A DNA stretch of 64,000 bases from JANQOH01 sp965201155 (lineage in GTDB: Bacteria > Pseudomonadota > Alphaproteobacteria > UBA7887): assembly GCA_965201155.1 (NCBI GenBank), contig OZ241752.1, positions 2,666,001 to 2,730,000 of the forward strand, read 5' to 3'. The number at the start of each line of letters is the position of its first letter. Position 1 is the first letter of the stretch. A program made the position numbers and the translations under genes. The notes under the pieces are model-generated. The model searched no databases. It had not been told where the DNA came from and saw only the letters and a list, made by a program, of their open reading frames with translations. This document shows, piece by piece, positions 1-9,077 of this stretch.

Positions 1-1
1 A

Positions 2-1285
2 GGCATGCTCGAAGAAGGCATCATGTTCGACGGTTCTTCCATCGCGGGCTGGAAGGCCATCAATGAATCCGACATGAACCTGATGCCGGACCTGTCGTCG
101 GCCGTACTCGATCCCTTTACGGCGCAGCCCACCATGGTTCTGTTTTGCGACGTCCTTGAGCCGCAAACGGGTCAGCCCTATTCGCGCGACCCGCGCTCCA
201 CGGCGGGCAAGGCCGAGGCCTGGCTGAAAATGAGCGATGTCGGCGACACGGCCTATTTCGGCCCGGAGCCGGAATTCTTTGTTTTCGACGATGTGCGCTG
301 GCGGGTATCGCAAAATCGCACCAGCTACTCGATTGATCATGAGGAAGGCCCCTATAACAGCGACGCGGTGGTGGAAGACGGGAATATCGGTCACCGTCCA
401 CCGCCGAAGGGGGGGTATTTCCCCGTGCCGCCGGTGGATTCCATGATGGACCTGCGGTCGGAGATGGTCAGCACCATGCTGGATATGGGCCTCGCCATGG
501 AGAAGCACCATCACGAGGTTGCGCCGAGCCAGAATGAACTGGGTTTCGGCTTCCTGCCGTTGACCAAATGCGCCGATGCGGTGCAAATCTACAAATATTG
601 CGTGCATCAGGTTGCCCATTCCTACGGCAAGACGGCGACCTTCATGCCGAAGCCGGTGGTCGAGGACAACGGCTCCGGGATGCATTGCCATCAGTCGATC
701 TGGAAGGAAGGCTCGCCGCTGTTCGCCGGCTCAGGCTATGCGGACCTGTCTGACACTGCCCTGCATTATATCGGCGGCATCATCAAGCATGCGCGGGCGC
801 TCAACGCATTCACCAACCCGACGACCAACAGCTACAAGCGCGTGGTGCCCGGGTTCGAGGCGCCGGTGCTGCTGGCCTATTCGGCGCGCAACCGCTCCGC
901 GGCTTGCCGCATACCCTATGCGGCCAGCCCCAAGGGCAAGCGCGTTGAAGTCCGCTTTCCCGATCCGTCGGCCAATCCGTATCTCGCTTTTGCTGCGATG
1001 CTGATGGCGGGTCTTGACGGGATTCAGAACCGCATCCACCCGGGCGACGCGATCGACAAGAACCTCTATGACCTGCCGCCGGAAGAAATCTCCGACGTGC
1101 CCACGGTTTGCCACAGCCTGCGCCAGGCGCTGGACTCACTTGCGGCCGATCATGACTTCCTCACCCAGGGTGATGTGTTCTCGCAGGACCAGATCGACGG
1201 GTATATGGAACTGAAATGGGAAGAGGTCCATGCCTTCGAGCATGCGCCGCATCCCATTGAGTTCAGCCTGTATTATTCGGTCTGA
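2..1285 (+). CDS. glnA: Type I glutamine synthetase, 3' part (5' end outside window)
   Basis: Condenses glutamate and ammonia to glutamine with ATP hydrolysis; a cytosolic dodecamer central to nitrogen assimilation. The frame is open to the window edge. The first visible residues align with about residue 43 of GlnA, so roughly 40 N-terminal residues are missing, and the Met codon at position 5 is internal. Visible hallmarks are MFDGSSIAGW, the ATP/metal segment GPEPEFFVFDD, NGSGMHCHQS, the glutamate-binding region TNSYKRVVPGFEAP, and NLYDLPPEE. The last carries the Tyr adenylylated by GlnE in proteobacteria, so control by adenylylation is likely. The protein ends normally. Whether glnB lies upstream, as often happens, cannot be seen. 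Confidence 0.97.
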   Translation, partial: GMLEEGIMFDGSSIAGWKAINESDMNLMPDLSSAVLDPFTAQPTMVLFCDVLEPQTGQPYSRDPRSTAGKAEAWLKMSDVGDTAYFGPEPEFFVFDDVRWRVSQNRTSYSIDHEEGPYNSDAVVEDGNIGHRPPPKGGYFPVPPVDSMMDLRSEMVSTMLDMGLAMEKHHHEVAPSQNELGFGFLPLTKCADAVQIYKYCVHQVAHSYGKTATFMPKPVVEDNGSGMHCHQSIWKEGSPLFAGSGYADLSDTALHYIGGIIKHARALNAFTNPTTNSYKRVVPGFEAPVLLAYSARNRSAACRIPYAASPKGKRVEVRFPDPSANPYLAFAAMLMAGLDGIQNRIHPGDAIDKNLYDLPPEEISDVPTVCHSLRQALDSLAADHDFLTQGDVFSQDQIDGYMELKWEEVHAFEHAPHPIEFSLYYSV

Positions 1286-1366
1286 CGCCGACTCGGCGGA
1301 AGGCAGTCTACCCCGCGGCGGCCGGCGGGCCTTGTCTGCCGGCTCTCGCCACTTGCGGGACGCGAC

Positions 1367-3397
1367 ATGGAGAATCTGTGGTCCGACCGTGATGCGCAGG
1401 CGGCTGTTGCGCATTACGGCGCGCAGGGTGTCAATGCCGACATAGCGCTGCGCGTCTATTCCACCCGCCTGCTGGGCGGCGAACCGTTGTTGGTCCAGCA
1501 TGGCGGCGGCAATACATCGGTCAAGACCTGCCTGCCGGACCTTCTCGGCAATCCGGTGGAGGTGCTGTGCGTGAAGGGTTCGGGCTGGGATATGGCCTCC
1601 ATCGAACCTCCGGGGCTGCCGGCGATGCGCCTCGACGCGGTGCGCCCGCTGCTTGCGCTCGACACGCTGTCCGACGGCGATATGGTCAACGCGCAACGTC
1701 TCAGTTTGCTGGACAGCACGGCTCCCAATCCTTCGGTAGAAGCGCTGCTGCACGCCTTTCTGCCGCACAAGTTTATCGACCATACCCACGCGGCCGCGGT
1801 TCTCGCCCTGACCGACCAGCCCGACGGCGGCGCGCTTGCCGCTGAAACCTATGGCGACAGAGCGGCTCTAGTCCCCTATGTCATGCCTGGTTTTGCGTTG
1901 GCGAAGTCCGCTCGCGCGGTCCTTGACGCCAACCCGGATGCCGAAGGGCTGATCCTGCTCAAGCACGGGATTTTCTCCTTTGGTGCGAGCGCCGCCGAAG
2001 CCTATACGCGCATGATCGATCTGGTGGGTCTGGCGGAAGCGCGCATCGCGCAGGCCCCGCGCACCGTCGTCGCCATGCCGGGCCGAGAGGCCGCTGCGCG
2101 CGCTGCCGATGTGGCGCCCATCCTCCGGGGCCTTGCCGCGCGCTGCGGCGGCGGCGACCCTGTTCGCTGGCTGCTTGACCACCGCGTCAGCCCCGAAATC
2201 CTCGCCTATATCGACGGCGCGGACGCTGCCCGCTACGCGCAGGCTGGCGTGGCGACGCCGGATCATGTGCTCCGTACGAAGGGCCGCCCCCTGATCGCAC
2301 CGGTCCCGGCGGGCGATGATCCGGCCGGTTTCCGCGCCGGCGCGGAACGGGCGTTCACTTGCTATGCCGAGGATTATCGCACCTATTTCGCGCGCCATGA
2401 TGCGCGGAAGCCGGGTTCGAGAATTCTTCTGGACCCGGTTCCCCGTGTTGTGCTGGTTCCCGGTGTCGGCCTGTTCGGTCTTGGAAAATCGCTGCGCGAC
2501 GCGCGTATCGCCGCCGACCTTGCGGAAACCACGGTGCACGTGGTCAGCGATGCGGAAGCGCTGGGGCGCTTTGAAAGCATCGACGAGTCCGACCTGTTCG
2601 ACATTGAATACTGGCCATTGGAACAGGCCAAACTGGGCAAGGGAGCGGAGCCGCCGCTGGCGCGGCACAGCGTTGTCATCACCGGCGGGGCGGGCGCCAT
2701 CGGTCGCGCCTGCGCCGCCGCCTTTACCGAGGCAGGCGCTGCCGTTGCGGTTTTCGACCTTGATGCGGACGCGGCGGGTGCGGAGGCAGAACTTGGCGTC
2801 GCCTGCGATGTCACCGACGCGGGAGCGGTCCGCGCCGCCTTCGATACGGTGTGCGAGGCGTTTGGCGGCGTCGATATCGTGATCTCCAATGCCGGCGCCG
2901 CGTGGCAGGGCCGCATCGGCGATGTCGCCGATGCCGCGCTGCGGCGCAGTTTCGAACTTAATTTCTTTGCACATCAATGCGTTGCGCAAAACGCTGTGCG
3001 CGTCATGCGCGCGCAGGCCACCGGCGGCGTATTGCTGTTCAACGCCTCGAAACAGGCGGTCAATCCCGGGGCGAATTTCGGCCCCTACGGCCTTCCCAAG
3101 GCGGCAACGCTGTTTCTCAGCCGTCAATATGCGCTTGACCACGGGGATGAGGGCATTCGCGCCAACGCCGTCAATGCCGACCGGATCCGCAGCGGGCTGC
3201 TGACTCAGGAATTGATCGCCGAGCGCGCCGCTGCCCGGGGGGTTGGCGAAGAGGACTATATGACCGGAAACCTGTTGCGGCGCGAGGTGGCGCCGGAGGA
3301 TGTCGCTCAGGCATTTCTGCAACTGGCGCTGGCCCGCGCCACCACCGGCGCAGTGATGACCGTGGATGGCGGCAACATCGCCGCCGCCTTGCGCTGA
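1367..3397 (+). CDS. Bifunctional class II aldolase / short-chain dehydrogenase
   Basis: A 676-residue fusion. Residues 1 to about 400 are a class II aldolase/adducin domain: the phosphate-binding segment QHGGGNTSVK, the metal-binding DHTHAAAVLAL and LKHGIFSFG. From about residue 435 there is an SDR domain with the Rossmann motif ITGGAGAIG, SNAG, a catalytic-type Ser in FNASKQ and YGLPK (Tyr-x3-Lys). This architecture is called bifunctional rhamnulose-1-phosphate aldolase/alcohol dehydrogenase in some species, but the substrate here is unknown because no rhamnose isomerase, kinase or transporter lies nearby. The start follows a weak GGGAC ribosome-binding site. It sits 81 nt after glnA and 4 nt before purB, so co-transcription with purB is likely. 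Confidence 0.85.
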   Translation: MENLWSDRDAQAAVAHYGAQGVNADIALRVYSTRLLGGEPLLVQHGGGNTSVKTCLPDLLGNPVEVLCVKGSGWDMASIEPPGLPAMRLDAVRPLLALDTLSDGDMVNAQRLSLLDSTAPNPSVEALLHAFLPHKFIDHTHAAAVLALTDQPDGGALAAETYGDRAALVPYVMPGFALAKSARAVLDANPDAEGLILLKHGIFSFGASAAEAYTRMIDLVGLAEARIAQAPRTVVAMPGREAAARAADVAPILRGLAARCGGGDPVRWLLDHRVSPEILAYIDGADAARYAQAGVATPDHVLRTKGRPLIAPVPAGDDPAGFRAGAERAFTCYAEDYRTYFARHDARKPGSRILLDPVPRVVLVPGVGLFGLGKSLRDARIAADLAETTVHVVSDAEALGRFESIDESDLFDIEYWPLEQAKLGKGAEPPLARHSVVITGGAGAIGRACAAAFTEAGAAVAVFDLDADAAGAEAELGVACDVTDAGAVRAAFDTVCEAFGGVDIVISNAGAAWQGRIGDVADAALRRSFELNFFAHQCVAQNAVRVMRAQATGGVLLFNASKQAVNPGANFGPYGLPKAATLFLSRQYALDHGDEGIRANAVNADRIRSGLLTQELIAERAAARGVGEEDYMTGNLLRREVAPEDVAQAFLQLALARATTGAVMTVDGGNIAAALR

Positions 3398-3401
3398 CGC
3401 C

Positions 3402-4703
3402 ATGATCCCGCGCTATACACGGCCGGAGATGGCGGCAGTCTGGGAGCCGGAAACGCGTTTCCGCATCTGGCTGGACATTGAAACCTATGCGTGCGAGGCG
3501 CAGGAGAAACTGGGCGCCATTCCCTCCGGTGTCGCGGCCGCCATCGCCGAACGGGGAAGCTTCGATATCGACCGCATCGACGCCATAGAACGCGAAGTCA
3601 AACACGATGTGATCGCGTTTCTCACCAATGTGGCGGAGTATGTGGGCAGTGAAGCGCGCTTCATGCATCAGGGCATGACATCCTCCGATGTGCTCGATAC
3701 CTGTTTTGCGGTGCAGTTGACCCGCGCTGCCGACCTGCTTCTTGCCGATATGGAGGTGCTGCTCGCCGCACTGAAACGCCGGTCCCTCGAACACAAGCAC
3801 ACGCCGTGCATCGGCCGCAGCCATGCCATTCATGCCGAGCCGACCACCTTCGGCCTGAAACTGGTGCAAGCCTATGCCGAGTTTGCGCGCCATCGCACCC
3901 GCCTTGCCGCGGCCCGCGCGGAAGTAGCAACCTGTGCGATTTCTGGTGCTGTCGGCACTTTCGCCGATATCGATCCTGCCGTGGAAGCGCATGTGGCGGC
4001 GCGCCTGGGGCTGGAGGTCGAACCGATTTCCACCCAGGTCATCCCGCGCGACCGGCACGCCATGTTCTTTGCGACGCTGGGAGTCATCGCCTCGTCGGTC
4101 GAGCGGCTGGCGGTCGAGATTCGTCATTTGCAGCGGACGGAACTGCGCGAGGCGGAGGAGTTTTTCTCCGCCGGACAAAAGGGTTCGTCGGCGATGCCGC
4201 ACAAGCGCAACCCGGTGCTTACCGAAAATCTCACGGGGCTGGCGCGGCTGGTGCGCGCCTGTGTCACGCCGGCGCTGGAAAATGTTGCCCTCTGGCATGA
4301 GCGCGACATCTCCCATTCCTCGGTGGAGCGGGGCATCGGCCCTGACGCCACGACGCTACTCGACTTCGCCCTGGCGCGCCTGACCGGGGTGATCGACAAA
4401 TTGGTGGTGTATCCGGACGCCATGCGCCGCAATCTGGATATGCTCGGTGGTCTTGTGCATTCGCAGCGCGTTCTTCTGGCGCTGACCCAGGCGGGGCTGA
4501 GCCGCGAGGCGGCCTATGCGGCGGTTCAGCGCTGTGCCATGCAGGCGTGGCGGGACGGCGGCGATTTCCGCGCCATTCTGGGCGACGACGCGGAAGTGGC
4601 GCGCTGGCTGAGTGCTGCGACACTGGCTGAGCAGTTTGATCTTGACTATCATTTCAAGAATGTTGATACTTTGTTCTATCGGGTTTTCGGGGAAAAGGCG
4701 TAG
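3402..4703 (+). CDS. purB: Adenylosuccinate lyase
   Basis: Cleaves SAICAR and adenylosuccinate, releasing fumarate, in purine synthesis; a cytosolic homotetramer of the fumarase/aspartase superfamily. The 433-residue length is normal. The superfamily signature GSSAMPHKRNP lies at about residues 261-271, with TSSDVLDT and the catalytic-His region IGRSHAIHAEPTTF upstream. The start MIPRYTRPEM is the usual PurB N-terminus; an in-frame ATG 36 nt upstream would lie inside the preceding gene and gives an unrelated leader. The gene follows the aldolase/SDR stop by 4 nt, which suggests coupling. The rest of the purine pathway is not in the window. Confidence 0.97.
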   Translation: MIPRYTRPEMAAVWEPETRFRIWLDIETYACEAQEKLGAIPSGVAAAIAERGSFDIDRIDAIEREVKHDVIAFLTNVAEYVGSEARFMHQGMTSSDVLDTCFAVQLTRAADLLLADMEVLLAALKRRSLEHKHTPCIGRSHAIHAEPTTFGLKLVQAYAEFARHRTRLAAARAEVATCAISGAVGTFADIDPAVEAHVAARLGLEVEPISTQVIPRDRHAMFFATLGVIASSVERLAVEIRHLQRTELREAEEFFSAGQKGSSAMPHKRNPVLTENLTGLARLVRACVTPALENVALWHERDISHSSVERGIGPDATTLLDFALARLTGVIDKLVVYPDAMRRNLDMLGGLVHSQRVLLALTQAGLSREAAYAAVQRCAMQAWRDGGDFRAILGDDAEVARWLSAATLAEQFDLDYHFKNVDTLFYRVFGEKA

Positions 4704-4718
4704 CAGGGAGCGCAGATA

Positions 4719-5237
4719 ATGAAGGGAAACGGCACCGACATCCGCTATGCGCTCACCGACTCGCCGATTGACCGCATGCTGGTCGCCGCGACAGCGCGGG
4801 GGGTGTGCGCCGTGTTTTTCGGCGATGACGATGCGGAACTCGCTCAGGAACTACACAACGACTTTCCCGAGGCGGCGCTGACGCGGGACGATGCGGGCCT
4901 GAGTGCGCGGGTGGCGCAGGTTTCGGCGTGTTTCGGCCCGGCACCGGACGCGCCGGGAGCCGTTCCGCTGGATGTCCCGAACGGCGGGTTCCATGCTGCG
5001 GCATGGCTCGCCCTGCAGACCATTCCACGAGGCGAGACCCGCACTTACGGACAGATCGCGGCGGAACTGGGCCGGCCCGGCGGAGCCATCTCGGTCGGCC
5101 AGGCTTGCGCCCGAAATCCGGTGAGCCTGGTCATTCCGTGCCACCGGGTACTGCGTACGGGCGGCGGCCTGGGCGGCTATCGCTGGGGCCTGGAGCGCAA
5201 GCAACGGCTTCTCGCCCTGGAACGCGGCGCGGACTGA
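4719..5237 (+). CDS. ogt: Methylated-DNA--protein-cysteine methyltransferase
   Basis: A suicide DNA-repair protein that moves the alkyl group of O6-alkylguanine onto its own cysteine. The 172-residue protein has the short N-terminal ribonuclease-like domain, then the HTH/active-site domain GETRTYGQIAAELGRP. The acceptor is VIPCHRV with Cys141, followed by GGLGGYRWGLERK. There is no Ada-type N-terminal Zn domain, so it is Ogt/AGT-like rather than the adaptive regulator. It lies 15 nt after purB and ends 43 nt before the Mo-hydroxylase operon. Confidence 0.93.
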   Translation: MKGNGTDIRYALTDSPIDRMLVAATARGVCAVFFGDDDAELAQELHNDFPEAALTRDDAGLSARVAQVSACFGPAPDAPGAVPLDVPNGGFHAAAWLALQTIPRGETRTYGQIAAELGRPGGAISVGQACARNPVSLVIPCHRVLRTGGGLGGYRWGLERKQRLLALERGAD

Positions 5238-5242
5238 CAGTA

Positions 5243-5271
5243 CCGGACGCTCCGGCGCGCCTGCGTTTTTT
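5243..5271 (+). terminator. Weak terminator-like hairpin before the hmf-like operon
   Basis: A perfect 5-bp stem CCGGA/TCCGG with a 3-nt loop is followed after 10 nt by a run of six T. The gap between stem and T-run is longer than in a classical intrinsic terminator, and the stem is short. If real, it would insulate the following operon from purB-ogt, whose promoter would then have to lie inside ogt. Confidence 0.25.
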
Positions 5272-5280
5272 CCCGGCGGC

Positions 5281-8217
5281 ATGACCGAACAGCGCTGGCT
5301 TGGCAGGCGTTATCCGCGCAAGGAGGATGCTGCCCTTCTGAGCGGCGATGCGCGGTTTATCGACGATATGGCACCGGTGCCGGGCATTCGCCATGCCGCG
5401 ATATTGCGGTCCCCCCACGCTCATGCCGCCATCCGCGCGATAGACATCTCGGACGCGTCCGCCCTGCCGGGGGTACGCGGTATCGTGACCGGGCGCGATG
5501 TGGCCGCGATCACACAGCCGCTTGCCAGCGCCATCCGCCTGCCGATCCGCTATTACCCGATCGCAACCGACAAGGTTCGCCATGTGGGTGAGCCGGTGGC
5601 CGTCATCGTCGCCGACGACCGCTATGTTGCGGAAGATGCGGCGGAATTGATTTCAGTGGATTATGCGCCGCGGGACCCGGTGGTGGATGCCGAGGCGGCG
5701 CTGGCGGATGGCGCGCCGCGTGTTCATGATGAACTCGACTCGAACGAGGTGCATCGGCGTACCTTCCGCTACGGCGAGCCGGAGGCAGCCTTTGCCCGCG
5801 CTCACAAGACGGTGCGGCTTTCCTGGCGGTTCCCGCGCTATTCCTCCACTCCCATGGAGACTTACGGCGTTGTCGCCCATTTCGAGCAGCGGCCCGACCG
5901 CTATACGATATGGTCCAACTTTCAGGGTCCGTTCATTCTCCACGCCCTGATGAGCGGTGCGCTTGGCGTTCCCGGCAACCGGCTGCGTCTGATCACCGCA
6001 CCGCATTCCGGCGGCAGTTTCGGAATCAAGCAGGCTGTGTTTCCGTATATGGTACTGCTGGCGGCGTGCTCGCGCATTCTTGGCTGCCCGGTGAAATGGA
6101 TCGAGGACCGGCTGGAGCATTTGACGGCCTCTTCCGCCGGGGCCGACCGTGCGGATGCGGTCGAGGCCGCCTTCACTGCCGACGGTGAATTGCTCGGACT
6201 GAAATATCGTGATCTCGTCAATGCCGGGGCCTATATCCGTGCGCCGGAACCGGCCTCGGTCTACCGCATGCATGCGGCCGCCAATGGCTGCTACCGGGTA
6301 CGCGATATTGCCATCGAACATCGTGTGGCTGTTACCAATACAACGCCGGTGGGTCTCAACCGCGGCTATGGCGGCCCGCAATTCTATTACGCGCTTGAGC
6401 GGGTGATGGATGCAGGCGCCGCCGCGCTGGGGATCGACCCGGCGGAAATCAGGCGGCGCAACTTTGTTCCGGCTGCGGCGTTTCCCTATCACGCACCGGC
6501 GGGCGCGGTCTATGATTCCGGCGATTATGAGGCGGGCCTCACCCTGGCGCTGAAGCTGGGGGACTATCCGGCTCTCAGGGCAGAGCAGGCGCGCGCCCGT
6601 GCGGCGGGCCGCCTGTTCGGCATCGGTATGGCGGCGGGTGTCGAGCCGTCCGGGTCGAACATGGCGTATGTGACCCTGTCGCAGACGCCGGAGGAGCGCC
6701 GCCGTGCCGGCGGGCGCTCGGGCGCGCTCGCAACCGCCACCATATCGGTCGATCCGTCGGGTTCCGTCACCGTGCGGACGGTATCGACCCCGGCGGGGCA
6801 GGGACATCGCACGGTGGCCGCCCAGGCGGTGGCCGATGCGCTGGGACTGCACCCGGACGATATCGACGTGGTGACCGAGGTCGATACGCTGACCAGCGCA
6901 TGGTCGCTGGCCTCGGGAAATTACGCCAACCGCTTCTCGTCAGTCGTCATGGACGCGGTGACGCAAAGTGCGGAGCGGGTAGCGGACCGCATCCGGCGCA
7001 TTGCTGCCGAAAATCTTGAAGCTGCGCCCGAAGATATCGAGCTGAGCGGCGGGCGGGCGCAAATTATCGGTGTTCCGGGCAAGGGATTGCCGATCCGCCG
7101 CGTGGCGGCGCAGAGCCACTGGCACCCCGCCGCATTGCCCGATGGAATGCCGGCCGGCCTGACCGAGACGGTGGTGGTCAACCCGCCGATGCTGAATGCG
7201 CCCGATGATGCCGACCGGGTGGCCAGCGCGGTGACTTTCGGGTTTGTGTGTGACCTTGCGGCGGTGGAGATTGATCCGGCGACGGGGAAGGTCGACATCC
7301 GCAAGTATGTTTCCGTTCACGATGTCGGCAACACGCTGAACGAACTGGTTGTCGAAGGCCAGATCCATGGCGGTTTCGCACATGGGCTTGGCGGCGCGCT
7401 GCAGGAGGAGTTCGTGTATGACGCGGCCGGCAATCCGCAAACGGGCACCTTTGCGGACTATCTGTGCATCACAGCACCGGAAATGCCGGAACTGACGGTA
7501 GGACATATTGCCACGCCGTCGCCCCATAACCGGCTCGGCGCGAAGGGCATGGGCGACGGCTCGTCCATGCTCGCACCTACGGCGATCGCCAATGCCGCGG
7601 CCGACGCCCTCGGCACCATGGACGTTGAGCTTCCGCTTTCGCTCAATCGTGTCTGGGCGCTTGCCAATGGCGTGCCGTGGGTTCGCACCGGTTCGACACG
7701 GGCGAAATCAGGGGAAACCGCACGCGCCGGCGGCGGTCTCGAAGGACAGGGCAGCATTGTCCTTGCCGCAGCGCCGGCGGATGCGTGGCGCCTGCTGCTC
7801 GACCCCGAAGTCTTGCGGAGCGCCGTACCGGGATGCGAGGCGCTGCAGGAAGTCAGCGATGGCCGTTATGAGGCGGATGTTACCGTCCGCATCGGTGCGA
7901 TACGGGCGCGGTTTGCAGTGGAGATTGCCTTGCACGACCGACGGAAACCGGAAAGTCTGCGTCTTGCCGGCCGGGCTTCCGGTGCGCTGGGGTTCGGGCG
8001 CGGCGATGCGCTGGTGCGGCTGGCGGAAATCGAGGACGGCCGCACACGTCTTTCCTACAGCTATCGCGCGGATGTCGGCGGCAAGGTCGCCGCGGTCGGT
8101 CAGCGCATGCTGGGGACGGTGGCAAGGCTCATGATCGAGCGGTTTTTTCGCGGTATCGACCGCCAGTTGCGAGGCCCAACCGAACGCCGCGGCTGGCGGC
8201 GATGGCTGGCGCCGTGA
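5281..8217 (+). CDS. hmfA: Mo-hydroxylase large subunit fused to a CoxG-like domain; probable 2-furoyl-CoA dehydrogenase large subunit
   Basis: Molybdopterin-cytosine-dinucleotide subunit of a xanthine dehydrogenase-family hydroxylase, 978 residues. The N-terminus LGRRYPRKEDAALLSGDARF is typical. LNRGYGGPQ resembles the xanthine dehydrogenase RGFGGPQ loop, not the CO dehydrogenase AYRCSFR loop, so CO oxidation is unlikely. At residues 755-764 the motif is KGMGDGSSML: Asp759 sits where the family usually has the catalytic Glu (GxGE). Residues about 822-978 are a separate CoxG/SRPBCC domain fused by a short linker; in most relatives it is a separate protein. FAD and FeS subunits, an acyl-CoA synthetase and a crotonase follow with overlaps, matching the furoate-degradation set hmfABCDE. 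The family is certain; the substrate is inferred from gene order. Confidence 0.72.
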   Translation: MTEQRWLGRRYPRKEDAALLSGDARFIDDMAPVPGIRHAAILRSPHAHAAIRAIDISDASALPGVRGIVTGRDVAAITQPLASAIRLPIRYYPIATDKVRHVGEPVAVIVADDRYVAEDAAELISVDYAPRDPVVDAEAALADGAPRVHDELDSNEVHRRTFRYGEPEAAFARAHKTVRLSWRFPRYSSTPMETYGVVAHFEQRPDRYTIWSNFQGPFILHALMSGALGVPGNRLRLITAPHSGGSFGIKQAVFPYMVLLAACSRILGCPVKWIEDRLEHLTASSAGADRADAVEAAFTADGELLGLKYRDLVNAGAYIRAPEPASVYRMHAAANGCYRVRDIAIEHRVAVTNTTPVGLNRGYGGPQFYYALERVMDAGAAALGIDPAEIRRRNFVPAAAFPYHAPAGAVYDSGDYEAGLTLALKLGDYPALRAEQARARAAGRLFGIGMAAGVEPSGSNMAYVTLSQTPEERRRAGGRSGALATATISVDPSGSVTVRTVSTPAGQGHRTVAAQAVADALGLHPDDIDVVTEVDTLTSAWSLASGNYANRFSSVVMDAVTQSAERVADRIRRIAAENLEAAPEDIELSGGRAQIIGVPGKGLPIRRVAAQSHWHPAALPDGMPAGLTETVVVNPPMLNAPDDADRVASAVTFGFVCDLAAVEIDPATGKVDIRKYVSVHDVGNTLNELVVEGQIHGGFAHGLGGALQEEFVYDAAGNPQTGTFADYLCITAPEMPELTVGHIATPSPHNRLGAKGMGDGSSMLAPTAIANAAADALGTMDVELPLSLNRVWALANGVPWVRTGSTRAKSGETARAGGGLEGQGSIVLAAAPADAWRLLLDPEVLRSAVPGCEALQEVSDGRYEADVTVRIGAIRARFAVEIALHDRRKPESLRLAGRASGALGFGRGDALVRLAEIEDGRTRLSYSYRADVGGKVAAVGQRMLGTVARLMIERFFRGIDRQLRGPTERRGWRRWLAP

Positions 8218-9077
8218 AGCCCGCGCCGTTTGAATATTGCCGGCCAGACACGGTGGACGAGGTGCTGGAGCTTCTGACGGAGTTCGGAAGCGACGCCAGC
8301 GTGATTGCCGGCGGCCTTTCTCTCGGCGCCATGCTGAACATGCGGCTGGTGCGTCCGGCGGCGGTGATCGATATCAACAGTGTGGGCGCGCTGGCAGAAA
8401 GTGACACCGTCGGCGATGCCGTGGTGACAGGTGCGCTGGTGCGCCAGACCGCCGCCATGCCGGGTGGTGACCTGGCGGCGGAACTGCCGCTGCTCGCCGC
8501 CGCGATGCCGCATGTCGGCCATTACCAGACCCGCTGCTACGGCACACTTGGCGGCTCGGTGGCTCATGCCGACCCCAGCGCCGAGATACCGTTGTGCCTG
8601 GTGACGCTGGGCGGCGCGGTACGGCTGCACTCGGCGCGCGGCGTGAGGGAAGTGCCGGCAGGTGATTTTTTCCGGGGTATCCTGACCACGGACCGTCACG
8701 GTGACGAACTCATCACGGGCCTTGTCTGGCCGCGTATCAAGCCCGGTGTCGTCACCGCATTCGATGAAATTAGCCAGCGCCGCGGGGACTTCGCTATTGC
8801 TGCCGTTGCCGCGGCGGCGCATGTGGACGAAGATGGCAGGGTCGACGTTCTGTCCCTCGGCCTTGGCGGGGTGGAGGAGCGTCCGTTTCTGGCCGACACG
8901 AGCGCCTTTGCCGGTCTTCCCGCGAATGGTAGCACGGCGCGGGAGATCGCCCGCGCGGTTGCCGCGGAAACCGAACCGCTGGCGGACTTGCAGGCAAATT
9001 CCGACTATCGCCGCAACCTTGCTGCGGTGCTCGCGGAGCGCGTCCTCGCCCGTGTATTTGCGAAAGGAGCGGTCTGA
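8214..9077 (+). CDS. hmfB: FAD-binding subunit of the Mo-hydroxylase (probable hmfB)
   Basis: The CoxM/CutM-type flavoprotein subunit, which passes electrons from the 2Fe-2S clusters onward to an acceptor. Two FAD pyrophosphate-binding motifs are visible: AGGLSLGAMLNMRL near the N-terminus and TLGGSVAHADPSAE about 75 residues later. The GTG at 8214 overlaps the upstream stop as GTGA and gives the typical KPAPFEY N-terminus; an in-frame ATG at 8202 would add four residues. About 287 residues is normal for the family. It is followed by a TGATG overlap with the FeS subunit. Confidence 0.75.
   Translation: MKPAPFEYCRPDTVDEVLELLTEFGSDASVIAGGLSLGAMLNMRLVRPAAVIDINSVGALAESDTVGDAVVTGALVRQTAAMPGGDLAAELPLLAAAMPHVGHYQTRCYGTLGGSVAHADPSAEIPLCLVTLGGAVRLHSARGVREVPAGDFFRGILTTDRHGDELITGLVWPRIKPGVVTAFDEISQRRGDFAIAAVAAAAHVDEDGRVDVLSLGLGGVEERPFLADTSAFAGLPANGSTAREIARAVAAETEPLADLQANSDYRRNLAAVLAERVLARVFAKGAV

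Noticed and set aside
1321..1343. GCCGGC hairpin between glnA and the aldolase/SDR gene as a terminator
   Set aside because: An 11-nt loop, self-complementary arms and no T-run; such pairs are frequent by chance at this GC content.
1868..3403. Long open frame antisense to the aldolase/SDR gene
   Set aside because: The sense protein has two full domains; the antisense product has none.
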